Assembly (NCBI GenBank): GCA_937952235.1
Contig: CALFZM010000399.1
Span: 1 to 32,725, forward strand
DNA length: 32,725 nucleotides
Reading direction: 5' to 3'
Source: an uncultured Opitutia bacterium
GTDB lineage: Bacteria > Verrucomicrobiota > Verrucomicrobiia > Opitutales > Opitutaceae
In this document: piece by piece, positions 7,114 through 15,587 of the stretch
Layout: every line of letters starts with the position of its first letter
How positions within the stretch are numbered: position 1 is the first letter of the stretch
Notes under the pieces: model-generated
The model's database searches: none
Seen by the model: only the letters and a program-made list of their open reading frames with translations
What the model was told of the DNA's origin: nothing
Program-made: the position numbers and the translations under genes

Positions 7114-7791
7114 ATGACAAAGCGAATGCCGTCCCCCCTTCCTCGCTGGTCTGCGCCCGATCCCTCCGACCCGTTCGGTCTGGTGGCCCTCGACTCCGAC
7201 CTTTCCCGCGAACGCCTCATCGCCGCTTATCGTGCCGGAATTTTTCCCTGGCCGGATGCCGATCGTCCGCAGGCGATACCCTGGGTCTGCCCCCGCCGCC
7301 GCGCCATCCTCGAATTCGATGCGCTTCACGTGCCCCGCACGCTTCGTGGGGCGCAACGCGCGAACGCCGATCTTCTCTTCACGGTTGATCGAGCGTTTCC
7401 CGCAGTCATCGCCGCGTGTGCGGCCGCGCCACGACGCGGCCAGCACGGCACCTGGATCCTGCCGGCGATGCAACGTGCCTACCTCGACCTGCACGGGCAA
7501 GGTCATGCGCATAGCGTGGAAGCCTGGCGGGCCGATCAACTCGTAGCCGGACTCTACGGCGTCAGCGCCGGCGGGGTTTTCGCGGGCGAGAGCATGTTTC
7601 ACCTTATCGACTACGGATCGAAGCTTTGCGTCCTGCATCTGATCGAGCACCTGCGGGCACGCGGCGCGACTTGGATCGACATCCAGCAACTCACCCCTCA
7701 CTTCGCCGTTCTCGGCGCCCGCGAGATCAGTCGGGAAGAGTTTCTCGTCCGGCTCGCACACGAGCAGGCCGCCGGGCGCCGGCTGTTTTGA
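7114..7791 (+). CDS. aat: Leucyl/phenylalanyl-tRNA-protein transferase (Aat)
   Basis: 225 residues. It transfers Leu or Phe from aminoacyl-tRNA to proteins with N-terminal Arg or Lys, marking them for ClpS/ClpAP degradation (N-degron pathway) in the cytoplasm. Visible family motifs are YRAGIFPW (39-46), GTWILPAMQRAYLDLHGQG (112-130) followed by HAHSVEAW, AGLYGVSAGGVFAGESMF (145-162), and the C-terminal LTPHFAVLGAREISREEF. Length is normal for the family. The ATG start follows GGGGGG about 8 bases upstream. It stands alone, divergent from the hupE-like gene and convergent with prmA (19-base gap). The ESMF motif is followed by His where Ser is usual, which is probably neutral. Confidence 0.95.
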   Translation: MTKRMPSPLPRWSAPDPSDPFGLVALDSDLSRERLIAAYRAGIFPWPDADRPQAIPWVCPRRRAILEFDALHVPRTLRGAQRANADLLFTVDRAFPAVIAACAAAPRRGQHGTWILPAMQRAYLDLHGQGHAHSVEAWRADQLVAGLYGVSAGGVFAGESMFHLIDYGSKLCVLHLIEHLRARGATWIDIQQLTPHFAVLGAREISREEFLVRLAHEQAAGRRLF

Positions 7792-7810
7792 ACGTGGCAG
7801 CTAACCGGAT

Positions 7811-8701
7811 TTACGGACGCGTAAGCAGCACGTCGCTCCACTCCCCCATCTCCCGGTGCTCGACCTTCCAGCCCGGCGCCACGGGGGCGAATGCCGCTCG
7901 CACGGCCGCGTTCTCGCCCACCAGGATGCCGCTCAGGATCAGGCGCCCGCCGGGAGCGATCGCATCTGCCAGTTCGCGTGCGAACCGGATCAGGATGTCC
8001 GACTGGATGTTTGCGAGCAGGATGTCCACCGCGCCCCGTCCTTCGGCCAGACCCGACATGAGATCGCCCACGTGGAAACGCACCCGGTCCGTCAGCCCGT
8101 TGAGCGCGGCATTCTCCTCGCTCACCCGGACGGCCTCGGGGTCGTGGTCGAAGCCCGCGATCCGCTCGCACCCCAGCAGCGCCGCGGACAACGCCAGAAT
8201 GCCCGAACCACAGCCGGCATCGACCACCCGCATGGCCGCCACGTCGCTCCGCTCCGCCACGGCCGCCACCAGGCGTTCCACGCACAGGCGGGTGGTTTCG
8301 TGATTGCCAGTGCCGAACGCGAGACCCGGGTCGAGCCAAAGGACGGCTTCTCCCGGCGGCAGCACGAACCGCGCGCGTTCCCACACCGGCACCCAGTGCA
8401 GGCGTCCAAAACGCCACGCGTGAAAATGCGCCTTGTAGCTGTCGCGCCAATCCGCGTCCCCCAGCGGCCGAAGGACCGCCTCCCCGCCGGGCTGCACGCC
8501 CGCGGCGGCCAGGTGCGGCGCCAGGAAGTCCCATTGATGGCGCGCCTCTGTATCGTCCGTGCAGATACCCTGGATCCAGGCACGGCGCACGATCACGTCC
8601 TCGAGCACGCTCCAGTTTTCCATACCCTGCTCGAGCAGCGTCTCATCCGCCGCTGAAGCCGCCGCGGCCGCGATTTCCACCTTGAACTCCACCAGGGACA
8701 T
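7811..8701 (-). CDS. prmA: Ribosomal protein L11 methyltransferase (PrmA-like)
   Basis: 296 residues from ATG at 8701 (MSLVEFKVEI). Residues 1-60 form the N-terminal L11-recognition domain with the usual Trp/acidic pattern. Residues 115-296 are the SAM-dependent methyltransferase: LDPGLAFGTGNHETT (123-137), then VVDAGCGSGILALSAALLG (159-177) as SAM motif I, with FDHD as motif II and LLANIQSDILIRFA as the active-site strand, which replaces the more common NILA. It probably trimethylates ribosomal protein L11; the family also includes other protein methyltransferases. It lies 128 bases downstream of creD on the same strand and may be the last gene of that run. Confidence 0.9.
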   Translation of the reverse strand: MSLVEFKVEIAAAAASAADETLLEQGMENWSVLEDVIVRRAWIQGICTDDTEARHQWDFLAPHLAAAGVQPGGEAVLRPLGDADWRDSYKAHFHAWRFGRLHWVPVWERARFVLPPGEAVLWLDPGLAFGTGNHETTRLCVERLVAAVAERSDVAAMRVVDAGCGSGILALSAALLGCERIAGFDHDPEAVRVSEENAALNGLTDRVRFHVGDLMSGLAEGRGAVDILLANIQSDILIRFARELADAIAPGGRLILSGILVGENAAVRAAFAPVAPGWKVEHREMGEWSDVLLTRP

Positions 8702-8776
8702 CGGGGCAAGTTCCCGCGCGCCCGCGCCCAGCGCAATGTCAATTCCTCGCCCTCCGTCCGCCGTGGCGTGAGATCC

Positions 8777-8794
8777 CAGGGGCAGCAACCCCTG
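8777..8794 (-). other. Small hairpin between creD and prmA
   Basis: CAGGGG and CCCCTG form a perfect 6-bp stem with a 6-base loop in the creD-prmA gap. It has no T-run. It could be a processing or pausing site; the role is unknown. Confidence 0.3.
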
Positions 8795-8829
8795 CAGGGC
8801 GCACCAGAGGCGCGGCACGCGCTTCGGCC

Positions 8830-9531
8830 TCACCGCCGGCCTCCCACGGGCGTCGCGCCGCCCAGTTCCTGCGCCTGCCAGTCGACGTTGCGGGTGAAGT
8901 ACATCACCGCCGCGAGCGCGACGAACAACGCCGCGGTCCCCGCGAGCAGCGCATAATCCTCCATGCGCAGCACGACGAAGAGCACGCCATGCACCGCTGC
9001 CAGCAGGGCGCCGATCGAAGCCGCGCGCAGCCAGCTGCGGAGGACAGCCGCGCTGTAACAGACGATCAGCCCCGACGAGGCCGCTGCCGCTCCCAGGTAG
9101 GCCGGTCCCGGATTGAGGACTTCGCCCAACGCCAGGAGTGCGAGGTAGAAGAGGCAAAGCGCCGCGCCGACGAGGCCATAGTGCACGGCGTGCAACCGCA
9201 GCCCGCCGATGATCTCGAACAAAAAGTACGCGGCAAACACCAGCGCCATCACCAGCACGCCGTGCTTCAATGCCCGCTCCACGACCCGATAACTGTCGAT
9301 CACGATGGCGATGCGCGCGGGCTGGGCGCTCGGCACACCCGGCAGCGGCTGGGCAGCAAGCCGCTCGAGCGCCTCCGCGCGGTTGCGACTGCGCTCCTGC
9401 CGCAGGCCGTTCACCAGCAGCAACGGCACCTGCAACAGAAGGATGAGCACGGCGACAAACACCAGTTTGAAGGTGACGGCGTGCCGGCGAACCGGGACGG
9501 CGCGCGGCGCAACCACAGGCGGAGCTTCCAT
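8830..9531 (-). CDS. creD: Miniature CreD-like inner-membrane protein lacking the periplasmic domain
   Basis: 233 residues from ATG at 9531; an in-frame ATG at 9615 would overlap creC and add a non-conserved head. E. coli CreD is about 450 residues: one N-terminal helix, a large periplasmic domain, then a C-terminal membrane bundle. Here the N-terminal helix (about 20-41, FKLVFVAVLILLLQVPLLLV, followed by NGLRQER) and the C-terminal bundle are well kept (DSYRVVERALKHGVLVMAL, FFLFE-like YFLFEIIGGLRLHAVHYGLVG, MEDYALLAGT, MYFTRNVDW). Only about 37 residues join them, so roughly 240 residues of periplasmic domain are missing. The reading frame is clean, so this is a compact form and not a broken gene. 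It lies downstream of creB and creC, whose product normally controls creD. Confidence 0.75.
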   Translation of the reverse strand: MEAPPVVAPRAVPVRRHAVTFKLVFVAVLILLLQVPLLLVNGLRQERSRNRAEALERLAAQPLPGVPSAQPARIAIVIDSYRVVERALKHGVLVMALVFAAYFLFEIIGGLRLHAVHYGLVGAALCLFYLALLALGEVLNPGPAYLGAAAASSGLIVCYSAAVLRSWLRAASIGALLAAVHGVLFVVLRMEDYALLAGTAALFVALAAVMYFTRNVDWQAQELGGATPVGGRR

Positions 9532-9596
9532 GCGTCCAGCGTGAACGCGGCCCGTGAAGCCACGATGAAGCGGGCGTGAATTCGTCCTGCGCCAGT

Positions 9597-11003
9597 CTAT
9601 CCCGATTCCGCGCACGGCAGCCAGAACGTCGCGCGTGCGCCGCCGCCCGGCCGATTCTCGAGCACCACCTCGCCGCCATGGAGCCGTCCGATCTCCCGCA
9701 CGATGCTCAGGCCGAGACCGCTGCTCTTGCGCCCGGTGTCGGGCCGCGGAAGCGAGTAGAAGCGCTCGAACACCCGCGCCAGCGCAAAGTCCGGCACGCC
9801 CGGACCGGTGTCGTCCACCGTCACGTTCGCCCGGCCGCCGGCGGTGCTAACCGTCACCGTGACATCGCCTCCCGCCGGCGTGAACTCGATCGCGTTCTGC
9901 ACGAGATTGCCGACACCCTGGCCGAGCAGAAACGCCTCGCCCTTCACCGGCACCGGCCCGCTGACCCGCAGTTCGCAGCGCACGGCGCGGGCCGATGCCA
10001 GGCCCTGCTGCGCGTCGAGCACCTCGCGGGCGATCGCCGCAAGGTCGACGGCACCGAGCACCGACGCCGGACGCCTCGACTCCAGCGCTGCCAGCTCGAA
10101 GAGCCGCTCCACGATCTGCTGCAGCCGGTCCGCTTCCGCCCGCAGGTTGCCGAGGAAGCGGCGGCGGTCCTCCTCCGGCGGATTTTCCGCCAGCAGTTCG
10201 GCGGCGCCGCGGATCGACGAGAGCGGCGCCTTGAATTCGTGCGCCAGCGCCTGGGTGTAACGCTCGACGTAGGCCTTGCCCTCGAGGGCAACGCGCATCT
10301 CCTCGAACGCTCGTCCCAGCGCCGCCACCTCCCGCGCCCGCGACTGCGGCGGAGTCGCCGACCGTCCGTCGCGTACTGCCAGCGCATATTCGGTGAGGCG
10401 CTCGAGCGAGTGCGTCAGCTTCGATGCGATCCACCAGCCGGCAGCCGTCATGACCAGGGCCAGGGCCACGAGCCAGGCGCCGAGCCGCCAGCGCGCCTGC
10501 CGGATGGCGTCGACCACCGACGCCAGCGGCCGCCCGACGCCGACCCAGCCCAGGAGCCGCCCGTCCTGCCGCACCTCCGCTGCCACGCAAAGCTCGGCCG
10601 TTGCCGCCGCCGCGTTGCTGCGCGTCGGCTCGTCCACCCCGGAGCCGTCGCCGGCCGGCCGGAGCATCCACCCGTAGGTCGCACCCACGTCGCGGCCCGA
10701 CGCCGAATCGTACGTCACGCGGCCGTCCGCATCGCAGGCAAAGACCCGGAGCAGGTGCGCCTGCGGCGGCAGCGCGGCGAGCCGGGCCGTCCATTCGCCG
10801 CCCGGCCCCCCGCTGCCGGCCACGAACGCCCCGAGGAACTGTGCGGTGTCGCCCAGCGTGCGGCGCATCGATTCCACATAACGCAGTCGCACGTCGCGCA
10901 GCACGACGCCCACCATGACGGCGAAGCCCAGCGCGGAAGCCGCGACGTAGACGCCAAAGATCGCGGTGCGGATCCTCAGCGGCCGCGGGCGGGACGCGCT
11001 CAT
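9597..11003 (-). CDS. creC: CreC-type sensor histidine kinase
   Basis: 468 residues. The membrane helix at 13-34 (AIFGVYVAASALGFAVMV) and a second at about 173-193 flank a periplasmic sensor of about 140 residues. A HAMP-like linker follows, then the DHp domain with the phospho-accepting His255 in YTQALAHEFKAPLSSIRGAAELL-type text, close to E. coli CreC. The HATPase domain has N-box NLVQNAIEFTP, G1 DDTGPGVPDF and G2 KSSGLGLSIVREI. It autophosphorylates and passes phosphate to CreB. The start codon overlaps the creB stop by 4 bases, so the two are translationally coupled. In enterobacteria CreBC responds to growth in minimal media and to cell-wall stress; the signal here is unknown. Confidence 0.93.
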   Translation of the reverse strand: MSASRPRPLRIRTAIFGVYVAASALGFAVMVGVVLRDVRLRYVESMRRTLGDTAQFLGAFVAGSGGPGGEWTARLAALPPQAHLLRVFACDADGRVTYDSASGRDVGATYGWMLRPAGDGSGVDEPTRSNAAAATAELCVAAEVRQDGRLLGWVGVGRPLASVVDAIRQARWRLGAWLVALALVMTAAGWWIASKLTHSLERLTEYALAVRDGRSATPPQSRAREVAALGRAFEEMRVALEGKAYVERYTQALAHEFKAPLSSIRGAAELLAENPPEEDRRRFLGNLRAEADRLQQIVERLFELAALESRRPASVLGAVDLAAIAREVLDAQQGLASARAVRCELRVSGPVPVKGEAFLLGQGVGNLVQNAIEFTPAGGDVTVTVSTAGGRANVTVDDTGPGVPDFALARVFERFYSLPRPDTGRKSSGLGLSIVREIGRLHGGEVVLENRPGGGARATFWLPCAESG

Positions 11004-11710
11004 CCGCGGCCGCCTCCGGACGCATCCTCCCGGAGCGAATAGCCGAGCCCGCGATGAGTCTGGATCGGGTCACACTCGGGGGCCACGGCCCGGAACTTGG
11101 CCCGCAGCGATTTCACGTGGGCGTCCACCGTCCGATCGAAGCTGGCCCCGGGATCCTCCCACGCCGCGGACATCAGCTGGTCGCGGGAAAAAACCCGGCC
11201 CGGCCTCGCCGCCAGCACCTTCACCAGCCGGAACTCGTACCGGGTGAGCTCCAGGGTGACGCCGCGGAAGCGGACCGTGCAGCGCTCGTCGTCGACGATC
11301 AGCCCGGAGGCTGCGCCGTTCGCCGCCGGACCGGGGCCCGCCTGCGTCCGGCGCAGGATCGCTTTCACGCGGGCGGTGAGCTCCCGGGGGCTGAAGGGTT
11401 TCACCAGGTAGTCGTCGCCGCCGAGTTCGAGACCGAGCACGCGATCCAGCTCCCCGCTGCGCGCCGTCAGAAAGAGGACCGGGACCGGCCAGCGCGCGCG
11501 GATGGCCTTGCAGATGTCGAAGCCGCTGCCGTCGGGCAAACCAACGTCGAGCACCACGAGGGCGAACGCCCGCGCGCCGAGCGCCGCCAGCCCCGCCCGC
11601 CCCGTGGCGCACCACTCCGGTTCGAAGCCTTCCGTCCGCAGCGCATAGACGAGGGTGTCGGCGATCGCCGGTTCGTCCTCGACGATGAGGATGCGGGCGG
11701 GTGTATCCAT
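11000..11710 (-). CDS. creB: CreB-type response regulator
   Basis: 236 residues. The receiver domain (1-120) is complete: acidic residues Glu11-Asp12, phospho-acceptor Asp55 in VVLDVGLPDGSGF, Thr92 in FLTARS and Lys114 in YLVKPFSPRE. The C-terminal winged helix (about 140-228) has LTRYEFRLVKVLAARPGRVF, RDQLMSAAWEDP, DRTVDAHVKSLRAKFR and THRGLGYSLRE, nearly a copy of the E. coli CreB pattern. It should activate creD and other Cre-regulon genes, normally through TTCAC direct repeats; I did not find a clear pair upstream. It starts 7 bases after purN and is therefore probably expressed with purN and rfaE2. Confidence 0.94.
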   Translation of the reverse strand: MDTPARILIVEDEPAIADTLVYALRTEGFEPEWCATGRAGLAALGARAFALVVLDVGLPDGSGFDICKAIRARWPVPVLFLTARSGELDRVLGLELGGDDYLVKPFSPRELTARVKAILRRTQAGPGPAANGAASGLIVDDERCTVRFRGVTLELTRYEFRLVKVLAARPGRVFSRDQLMSAAWEDPGASFDRTVDAHVKSLRAKFRAVAPECDPIQTHRGLGYSLREDASGGGRG

Positions 11711-11717
11711 ATCCTGG

Positions 11718-12293
11718 TCACGGAGCGCCGGCGAGGCGCGCGATCACGGCGGGCAGCAGGGCGTGCTCGGCGGCGTGCACCCGGGCCGCCAGGGTCTCGG
11801 GCGTATCGGTTTCCTCGATGCGCACGGCGGCCTGGTCGATGATGGGGCCGCCATCGACCTCCGGCGTGACATAATGGACGGTGCAGCCGGTGATCTTCAC
11901 CCCGCGCCGGAACGCCTGGCCAATGCCATCCAGCCCGGGAAAACTCGGCAGGAGGCTGGGATGCAGGTTGATGATGCGGCGTTCGAAGCGGGTCAGGAAC
12001 GGCAGCTTCAGCACGCGCATGAACCCCGCCAGCACGATCAGGTCGGGCTGGCACGCGAGGATGGCGGCGATGTAATGCTGCTCGGCCGCGCCATCCAGCT
12101 TGGTCTTGTAGGGCGCGGCGTCGAGGAAGTGCGCCGGCACGCCATGCCTCGGGCCGAGGGCGAGGATGCCGGCATCGGGCCGGTCGGAGAAGATTTGCAC
12201 GACCCGCGCCCGGCCGAGCCGGCCGGCCTGCTGGGCCTGAAGGATGGCCTCGGCGTTGGAGCCGCGACCGGAACCGAGGATGACGACTCGCAT
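11718..12293 (-). CDS. purN: Phosphoribosylglycinamide formyltransferase (PurN)
   Basis: 191 residues. It transfers a formyl group from 10-formyl-THF to GAR, the third step of purine synthesis. The start MRVVILGSGRGSN is the family's phosphate-binding loop. The catalytic triad is present: Asn109 and His111 in INLHPSLLPSFPGLDG and Asp147 in VTPEVDGGPIIDQ. Length is normal (E. coli 212). ATG follows the rfaE2 stop by 11 bases, and creB begins 7 bases after its own stop, so it sits inside one transcription unit with genes of unrelated function. Confidence 0.96.
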   Translation of the reverse strand: MRVVILGSGRGSNAEAILQAQQAGRLGRARVVQIFSDRPDAGILALGPRHGVPAHFLDAAPYKTKLDGAAEQHYIAAILACQPDLIVLAGFMRVLKLPFLTRFERRIINLHPSLLPSFPGLDGIGQAFRRGVKITGCTVHYVTPEVDGGPIIDQAAVRIEETDTPETLAARVHAAEHALLPAVIARLAGAP

Positions 12294-12304
12294 GGGAAGT
12301 GGGT

Positions 12305-12802
12305 TCAGATCGCGCCCGCCTCCCGGATGCGCGCGATCAACTGCGTCGTGCTGAACCCCGGAAGGAAGGGCATGAACTCGATCCGGCTCCCGACCGCCTG
12401 GAGCGCCGCGCGTTCCTCGGGATCGAGTTTCTCCAGCGTGTAGTCGCCCGCCTTGGTGTAGACCTCGGGTCGGAGGGCGCGGATCTCGGCCGTGAGGCGG
12501 GGCGTGCGAAAGATCACGATCGCATCGACACAGGCGAGCGCGGCCAGCGCGTACGCCCGCTGCGCCTCGGTCTGCACCGGACGCGACGGGCCCTTGAGCG
12601 CGCGCACGCTTTCGTCCGCGTTCAGCGCGATGACCAGCGCGTCACCCAGCCGGCGCGCCTGCTGCAGGTAATACAGGTGGCCGGTGTGCAGGAGGTCGAA
12701 GACTCCATTCGTGAGGACCACGCTGCGGCCGGACTTACGGCACCGTTCGCGCCAGGCCACGGCGTCGCCCAGGTCGAACAGTTTGGGATTGTCCAGTTTC
12801 AC
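12305..12802 (-). CDS. rfaE2: D-glycero-beta-D-manno-heptose 1-phosphate adenylyltransferase (RfaE2/HldC)
   Basis: 165 residues, a nucleotidyltransferase equal to the C-terminal half of E. coli HldE. It activates heptose-1-phosphate with ATP to give ADP-heptose for the LPS inner core. Motifs are TNGVFDLLHTGH (31-42; the family's GxFDxLHxGH), LNADESVRALKGPSRPVQ, ALAALACVDAIVIF and YTKAGDYTLEKLDP. The separate kinase half (RfaE1/HldA) is not in the window. Its presence implies a Gram-negative outer membrane with heptose. It is the first gene of the minus-strand run and diverges from xylF with only 56 bases between the starts, where the promoters for both must lie; no clear promoter is visible. 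Confidence 0.93.
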   Translation of the reverse strand: MKLDNPKLFDLGDAVAWRERCRKSGRSVVLTNGVFDLLHTGHLYYLQQARRLGDALVIALNADESVRALKGPSRPVQTEAQRAYALAALACVDAIVIFRTPRLTAEIRALRPEVYTKAGDYTLEKLDPEERAALQAVGSRIEFMPFLPGFSTTQLIARIREAGAI

Positions 12803-12858
12803 GTGCGCGCAAGCCTCGCGCTTCCTCCCGCGCTTGTAAACCCTCCCCTCGCCGCGCC

Positions 12859-13854
12859 ATGAAACTTCGCCTCCTGCTCGCCTTCGCCGTCCTGGCCTCC
12901 ATCGCGTCGGCCTCGCGCGAGAAGCCGGTGATCGGCCTTTCGCTCGACACCCTCAAGGAAGAGCGCTGGCAGCGCGACCGCGACACCTTCATCGCGGAGG
13001 CAAGGAAGCTGGGGGCGACGGTCGTCGTGCAGTCGGCCAACAGCGACGACACGCGCCAGGTCCGGGATGTCGAATCGCTCATCAGCCGCGGCGTCGACGT
13101 GCTCGTGATCGTGCCCCACAACGGCGCCGCGATGACGCGCGCCGTGCGCTCGGCGAGCGAGGCGAAGATCCCCGTGATCGCCTACGACCGGCTCATCCTC
13201 GGCGCGCCGATCGACTATTACCTGACGTTCGACAACGTGAAGGTCGGTGAAGCCCAGGCCGGCTATGCCGCGGCCCGACTGCCCGCCGGACGCCCGGCGC
13301 GGATCGTGCGGATCTACGGCGCGCCGACGGACAACAATGCGAAGCTGTTCAAGCAGGGGCAGGACAACATCCTCCGGCCGCTCATCCAGGCGGGCCGGAT
13401 CGAAGTCGTGCACGAGGACTGGGCGCTCGACTGGAAACCCGAGAACGCGAAGCGGATCATGAATGCCGCCCTCACCAAGGCCGGCCGCAACCTCGACGCG
13501 GTGGTTGTTTCCAACGACGGCACGGCCGGCGGCGCGATCCAGGCGCTGCTCGAGGAAGGCCTCGCGGGCAAGGTGCTGGTGACCGGCCAGGACGCGGACC
13601 TCGCCGCCTGCCAGCGCATCCTGCGCGGCACCCAGGCGATGACGGTATACAAGCCGCTCAAGCAGCTCGCCGGCCTCGCCGCGCGCGTCGCCGTCGAGGT
13701 CGCGAAAGGCGGGCGGCCCGCCACCACCGCGACGCTCGACAACGGCGTCCGGGCGGTGCCCTCGATCTTCGAACAGGTCGTCGTCGTGGACAAGGACAAC
13801 CTGATGTCGACCGTCGTCGCCGATGGTTTCCACCGCGCAGCCGACCTGAAGTAG
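12859..13854 (+). CDS. xylF: D-xylose ABC transporter substrate-binding protein (XylF)
   Basis: 331 residues. The signal peptide (MKLRLLLAFAVLASIASA) should be cut before SREKP. The mature protein is a periplasmic sugar-binding protein, close to E. coli XylF throughout: SLDTLKEERWQRDRDTF, VVQSANSDDTRQ, SRGVDVLVIVPHNG, AYDRLI, TFDNVKVGE, PTDNNAKLFKQGQ, VVVSNDGTAGGAIQALLEEGL, GQDADLA and GTQAMTVYKPL. The key sugar-contact residues (the ERW and NDGTAGG segments, GQDAD) are kept, so xylose is the likely ligand. First gene of xylFGH. No XylR-type regulator or xylA/xylB gene is nearby. Confidence 0.95.
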   Translation: MKLRLLLAFAVLASIASASREKPVIGLSLDTLKEERWQRDRDTFIAEARKLGATVVVQSANSDDTRQVRDVESLISRGVDVLVIVPHNGAAMTRAVRSASEAKIPVIAYDRLILGAPIDYYLTFDNVKVGEAQAGYAAARLPAGRPARIVRIYGAPTDNNAKLFKQGQDNILRPLIQAGRIEVVHEDWALDWKPENAKRIMNAALTKAGRNLDAVVVSNDGTAGGAIQALLEEGLAGKVLVTGQDADLAACQRILRGTQAMTVYKPLKQLAGLAARVAVEVAKGGRPATTATLDNGVRAVPSIFEQVVVVDKDNLMSTVVADGFHRAADLK

Positions 13855-13894
13855 GCCCGCCCCGGGCGCACCACGCGTGATGCGATCGATCGAT

Positions 13895-13908
13895 CCCGCA
13901 GCCGCGGG
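13895..13908 (+). other. Intercistronic stem-loop between xylF and xylG
   Basis: CCCGC and GCGGG form a 5-bp stem with a 4-base loop in the 111-base xylF-xylG gap. Stem-loops after binding-protein genes often stabilise that part of the message so the binding protein outnumbers the membrane parts; that role here is inferred from position. Confidence 0.3.
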
Positions 13909-13965
13909 CGGAAACCGGGCGATCTTCCATGGCGTATGCGACGGATGCCGCGCGCCGCTCCTGCG

Positions 13966-15555
13966 ATGAACCCGATCCTGCAGGCCCGCCATCTGACGAA
14001 ACGCTTTCCCGGCGTGACGGCGCTCCGGGACGTCGCCTTCGACCTGCAGCCGGGCGAGGTCCATGCCGTCTGCGGCGAGAACGGCGCGGGCAAGTCCACG
14101 CTGATCAAGCTGCTCGCCGGCATCCATCCGCATGGCAGTTACGAGGGCGAGCTGCGCGTGGGCGGCCGGGTCGCGGCCTTCCGGTCCGTGCGCGAAGCAG
14201 AGGCGGCGGGCATCGCCGTGATCACGCAGGAGTTCGCCCTGGTCGAGGAACTGAGCGTGGCGGAGAACCTCTTTCTCGGCCGGCCGCCGCGGCGCGGGCT
14301 GCGCGTCGACTGGCCGGAGCTGCACCGGCGCGCGGCCTCGCTCCTGAAGGGCTTCGGCCTCGATCTGCCGCCGCAGACCCCGGTGCACGCGCTGGGCATC
14401 GGCCAGAAGCAGCTGGTCGAGATCGCCCGCGCGGTGGACAAGCAGTCCCGCGTCCTCGTGCTCGACGAGCCGACGGCGGCCCTGCCTGCGTCAGAGGTGG
14501 GCGTGCTGCTGGACCACCTGCGGCGGCTGCGGGCCGGGGGAACGTCCTGCATCTATATTTCGCACAAGCTCGACGAGGTGATGGCGATCGCCGATCGCAT
14601 CACGGTGCTGCGCGATGGCGCGACCGTGGCGACGCGGGATCGCGCGGCGACGACGATCCCGGAGATCATCCGGCACATGGTGGGACGCGAGATCTCGGAC
14701 TTGTATCCGCGGCGACGGGACGCGGCGCCTGCGGGATCGGATCTGCCGCCGCACCCGCGACCGGAGCACCCGCCAGCGCGGCTCGAGACCGGAGGCCGCG
14801 AGCCGTTGCTGGAAGTGCGGGGCCTGGCCGTGGCGCGAACCCGGGGCGGACCGGCGTTCCTCCAGGACCTCTCGTTCGCGGTCCACCCCGGCGAAGTGCT
14901 CGGCTTCGGCGGCCTCATGGGCGCTGGCCGCACCGAGCTGCTGCTCCATCTGTTCGGAGCCTGGGGCCACCGGCTGCGGGGAGAAGTCGTGCTGCGGGGC
15001 GCGCCCTACCCCGCGCCGACGCCGCGCCGCTCGATCGAGCGGGGCCTCGTGCTCGCCAGCGAGGACCGGCGGCGGCACGGGCTCGTGCTCGGGCAGAGCG
15101 TGGGTTTCAATCTCTCGCTCTCGAGCCTGGGACAGTTCACCCGCGCGCCGGGCCGGCTCGATCGCCCGGCCGAGCACCGGCGCAACCAGGCCCTGTTCGA
15201 TTCACTGCGAATCAAGGCGCCCGGACAGCAGACACCGGTCGGCGGACTTTCCGGGGGCAACCAGCAGAAGGTCGTGCTCGGCAAGGCGCTCATGACCGAG
15301 CCGGCGGTGGTGCTGCTCGACGAGCCGACGCGCGGGATCGATGTGGGCGCCAAGCTCGAAGTGTACGCCCTGGTCAACCGCCTCACGGCGGAAGGCCGGG
15401 CGGTGATCCTCGTCTCGAGCGAGCTGCCCGAACTGATGGGCATGAGCGATCGCATCATCATGATCGCGGCCGGCCGCATCGGCGGCGAGTTCGAGCGCGG
15501 GGACTTTTCCCAGGAAGCCCTGCTGGCGGCCGCGATGGGGCGCACCGCCGCGTGA
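13966..15555 (+). CDS. xylG: D-xylose ABC transporter ATP-binding protein (XylG)
   Basis: 529 residues from ATG at 13966 (MNPILQARHLTKRF); an in-frame ATG at 13936 adds ten residues. Two fused ABC domains. The first has Walker A GENGAGKST (37-45), PHGSYEGEL as in E. coli XylG, and IGQKQLVEIARA with VLDEPTAALP. The second has the degenerate Walker A GGLMGAGRTEL usual for sugar importers of this class, then the signature LSGGNQQKVVLGKAL and LLDEPTRGIDVGAK. Between them is a Pro/Arg-rich linker of about 30 residues (RRRDAAPAGSDLPPHPRPE), longer than usual. It energises xylose uptake through XylH on the inner side of the cytoplasmic membrane. Confidence 0.95.
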   Translation: MNPILQARHLTKRFPGVTALRDVAFDLQPGEVHAVCGENGAGKSTLIKLLAGIHPHGSYEGELRVGGRVAAFRSVREAEAAGIAVITQEFALVEELSVAENLFLGRPPRRGLRVDWPELHRRAASLLKGFGLDLPPQTPVHALGIGQKQLVEIARAVDKQSRVLVLDEPTAALPASEVGVLLDHLRRLRAGGTSCIYISHKLDEVMAIADRITVLRDGATVATRDRAATTIPEIIRHMVGREISDLYPRRRDAAPAGSDLPPHPRPEHPPARLETGGREPLLEVRGLAVARTRGGPAFLQDLSFAVHPGEVLGFGGLMGAGRTELLLHLFGAWGHRLRGEVVLRGAPYPAPTPRRSIERGLVLASEDRRRHGLVLGQSVGFNLSLSSLGQFTRAPGRLDRPAEHRRNQALFDSLRIKAPGQQTPVGGLSGGNQQKVVLGKALMTEPAVVLLDEPTRGIDVGAKLEVYALVNRLTAEGRAVILVSSELPELMGMSDRIIMIAAGRIGGEFERGDFSQEALLAAAMGRTAA

Positions 15556-15587
15556 GATCCGACACCGTTGCTCCCCGCCCACCCGGC

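Noticed and set aside
13881..13895. GATC-rich run (CGATCGATCGATC) as a functional repeat
   Set aside because: Only about three tandem units, too short to call anything but chance in GC-rich DNA.
12799..14388. 529-codon minus-strand frame opposite xylF/xylG
   Set aside because: Mirror of well-identified genes; no conserved motif.
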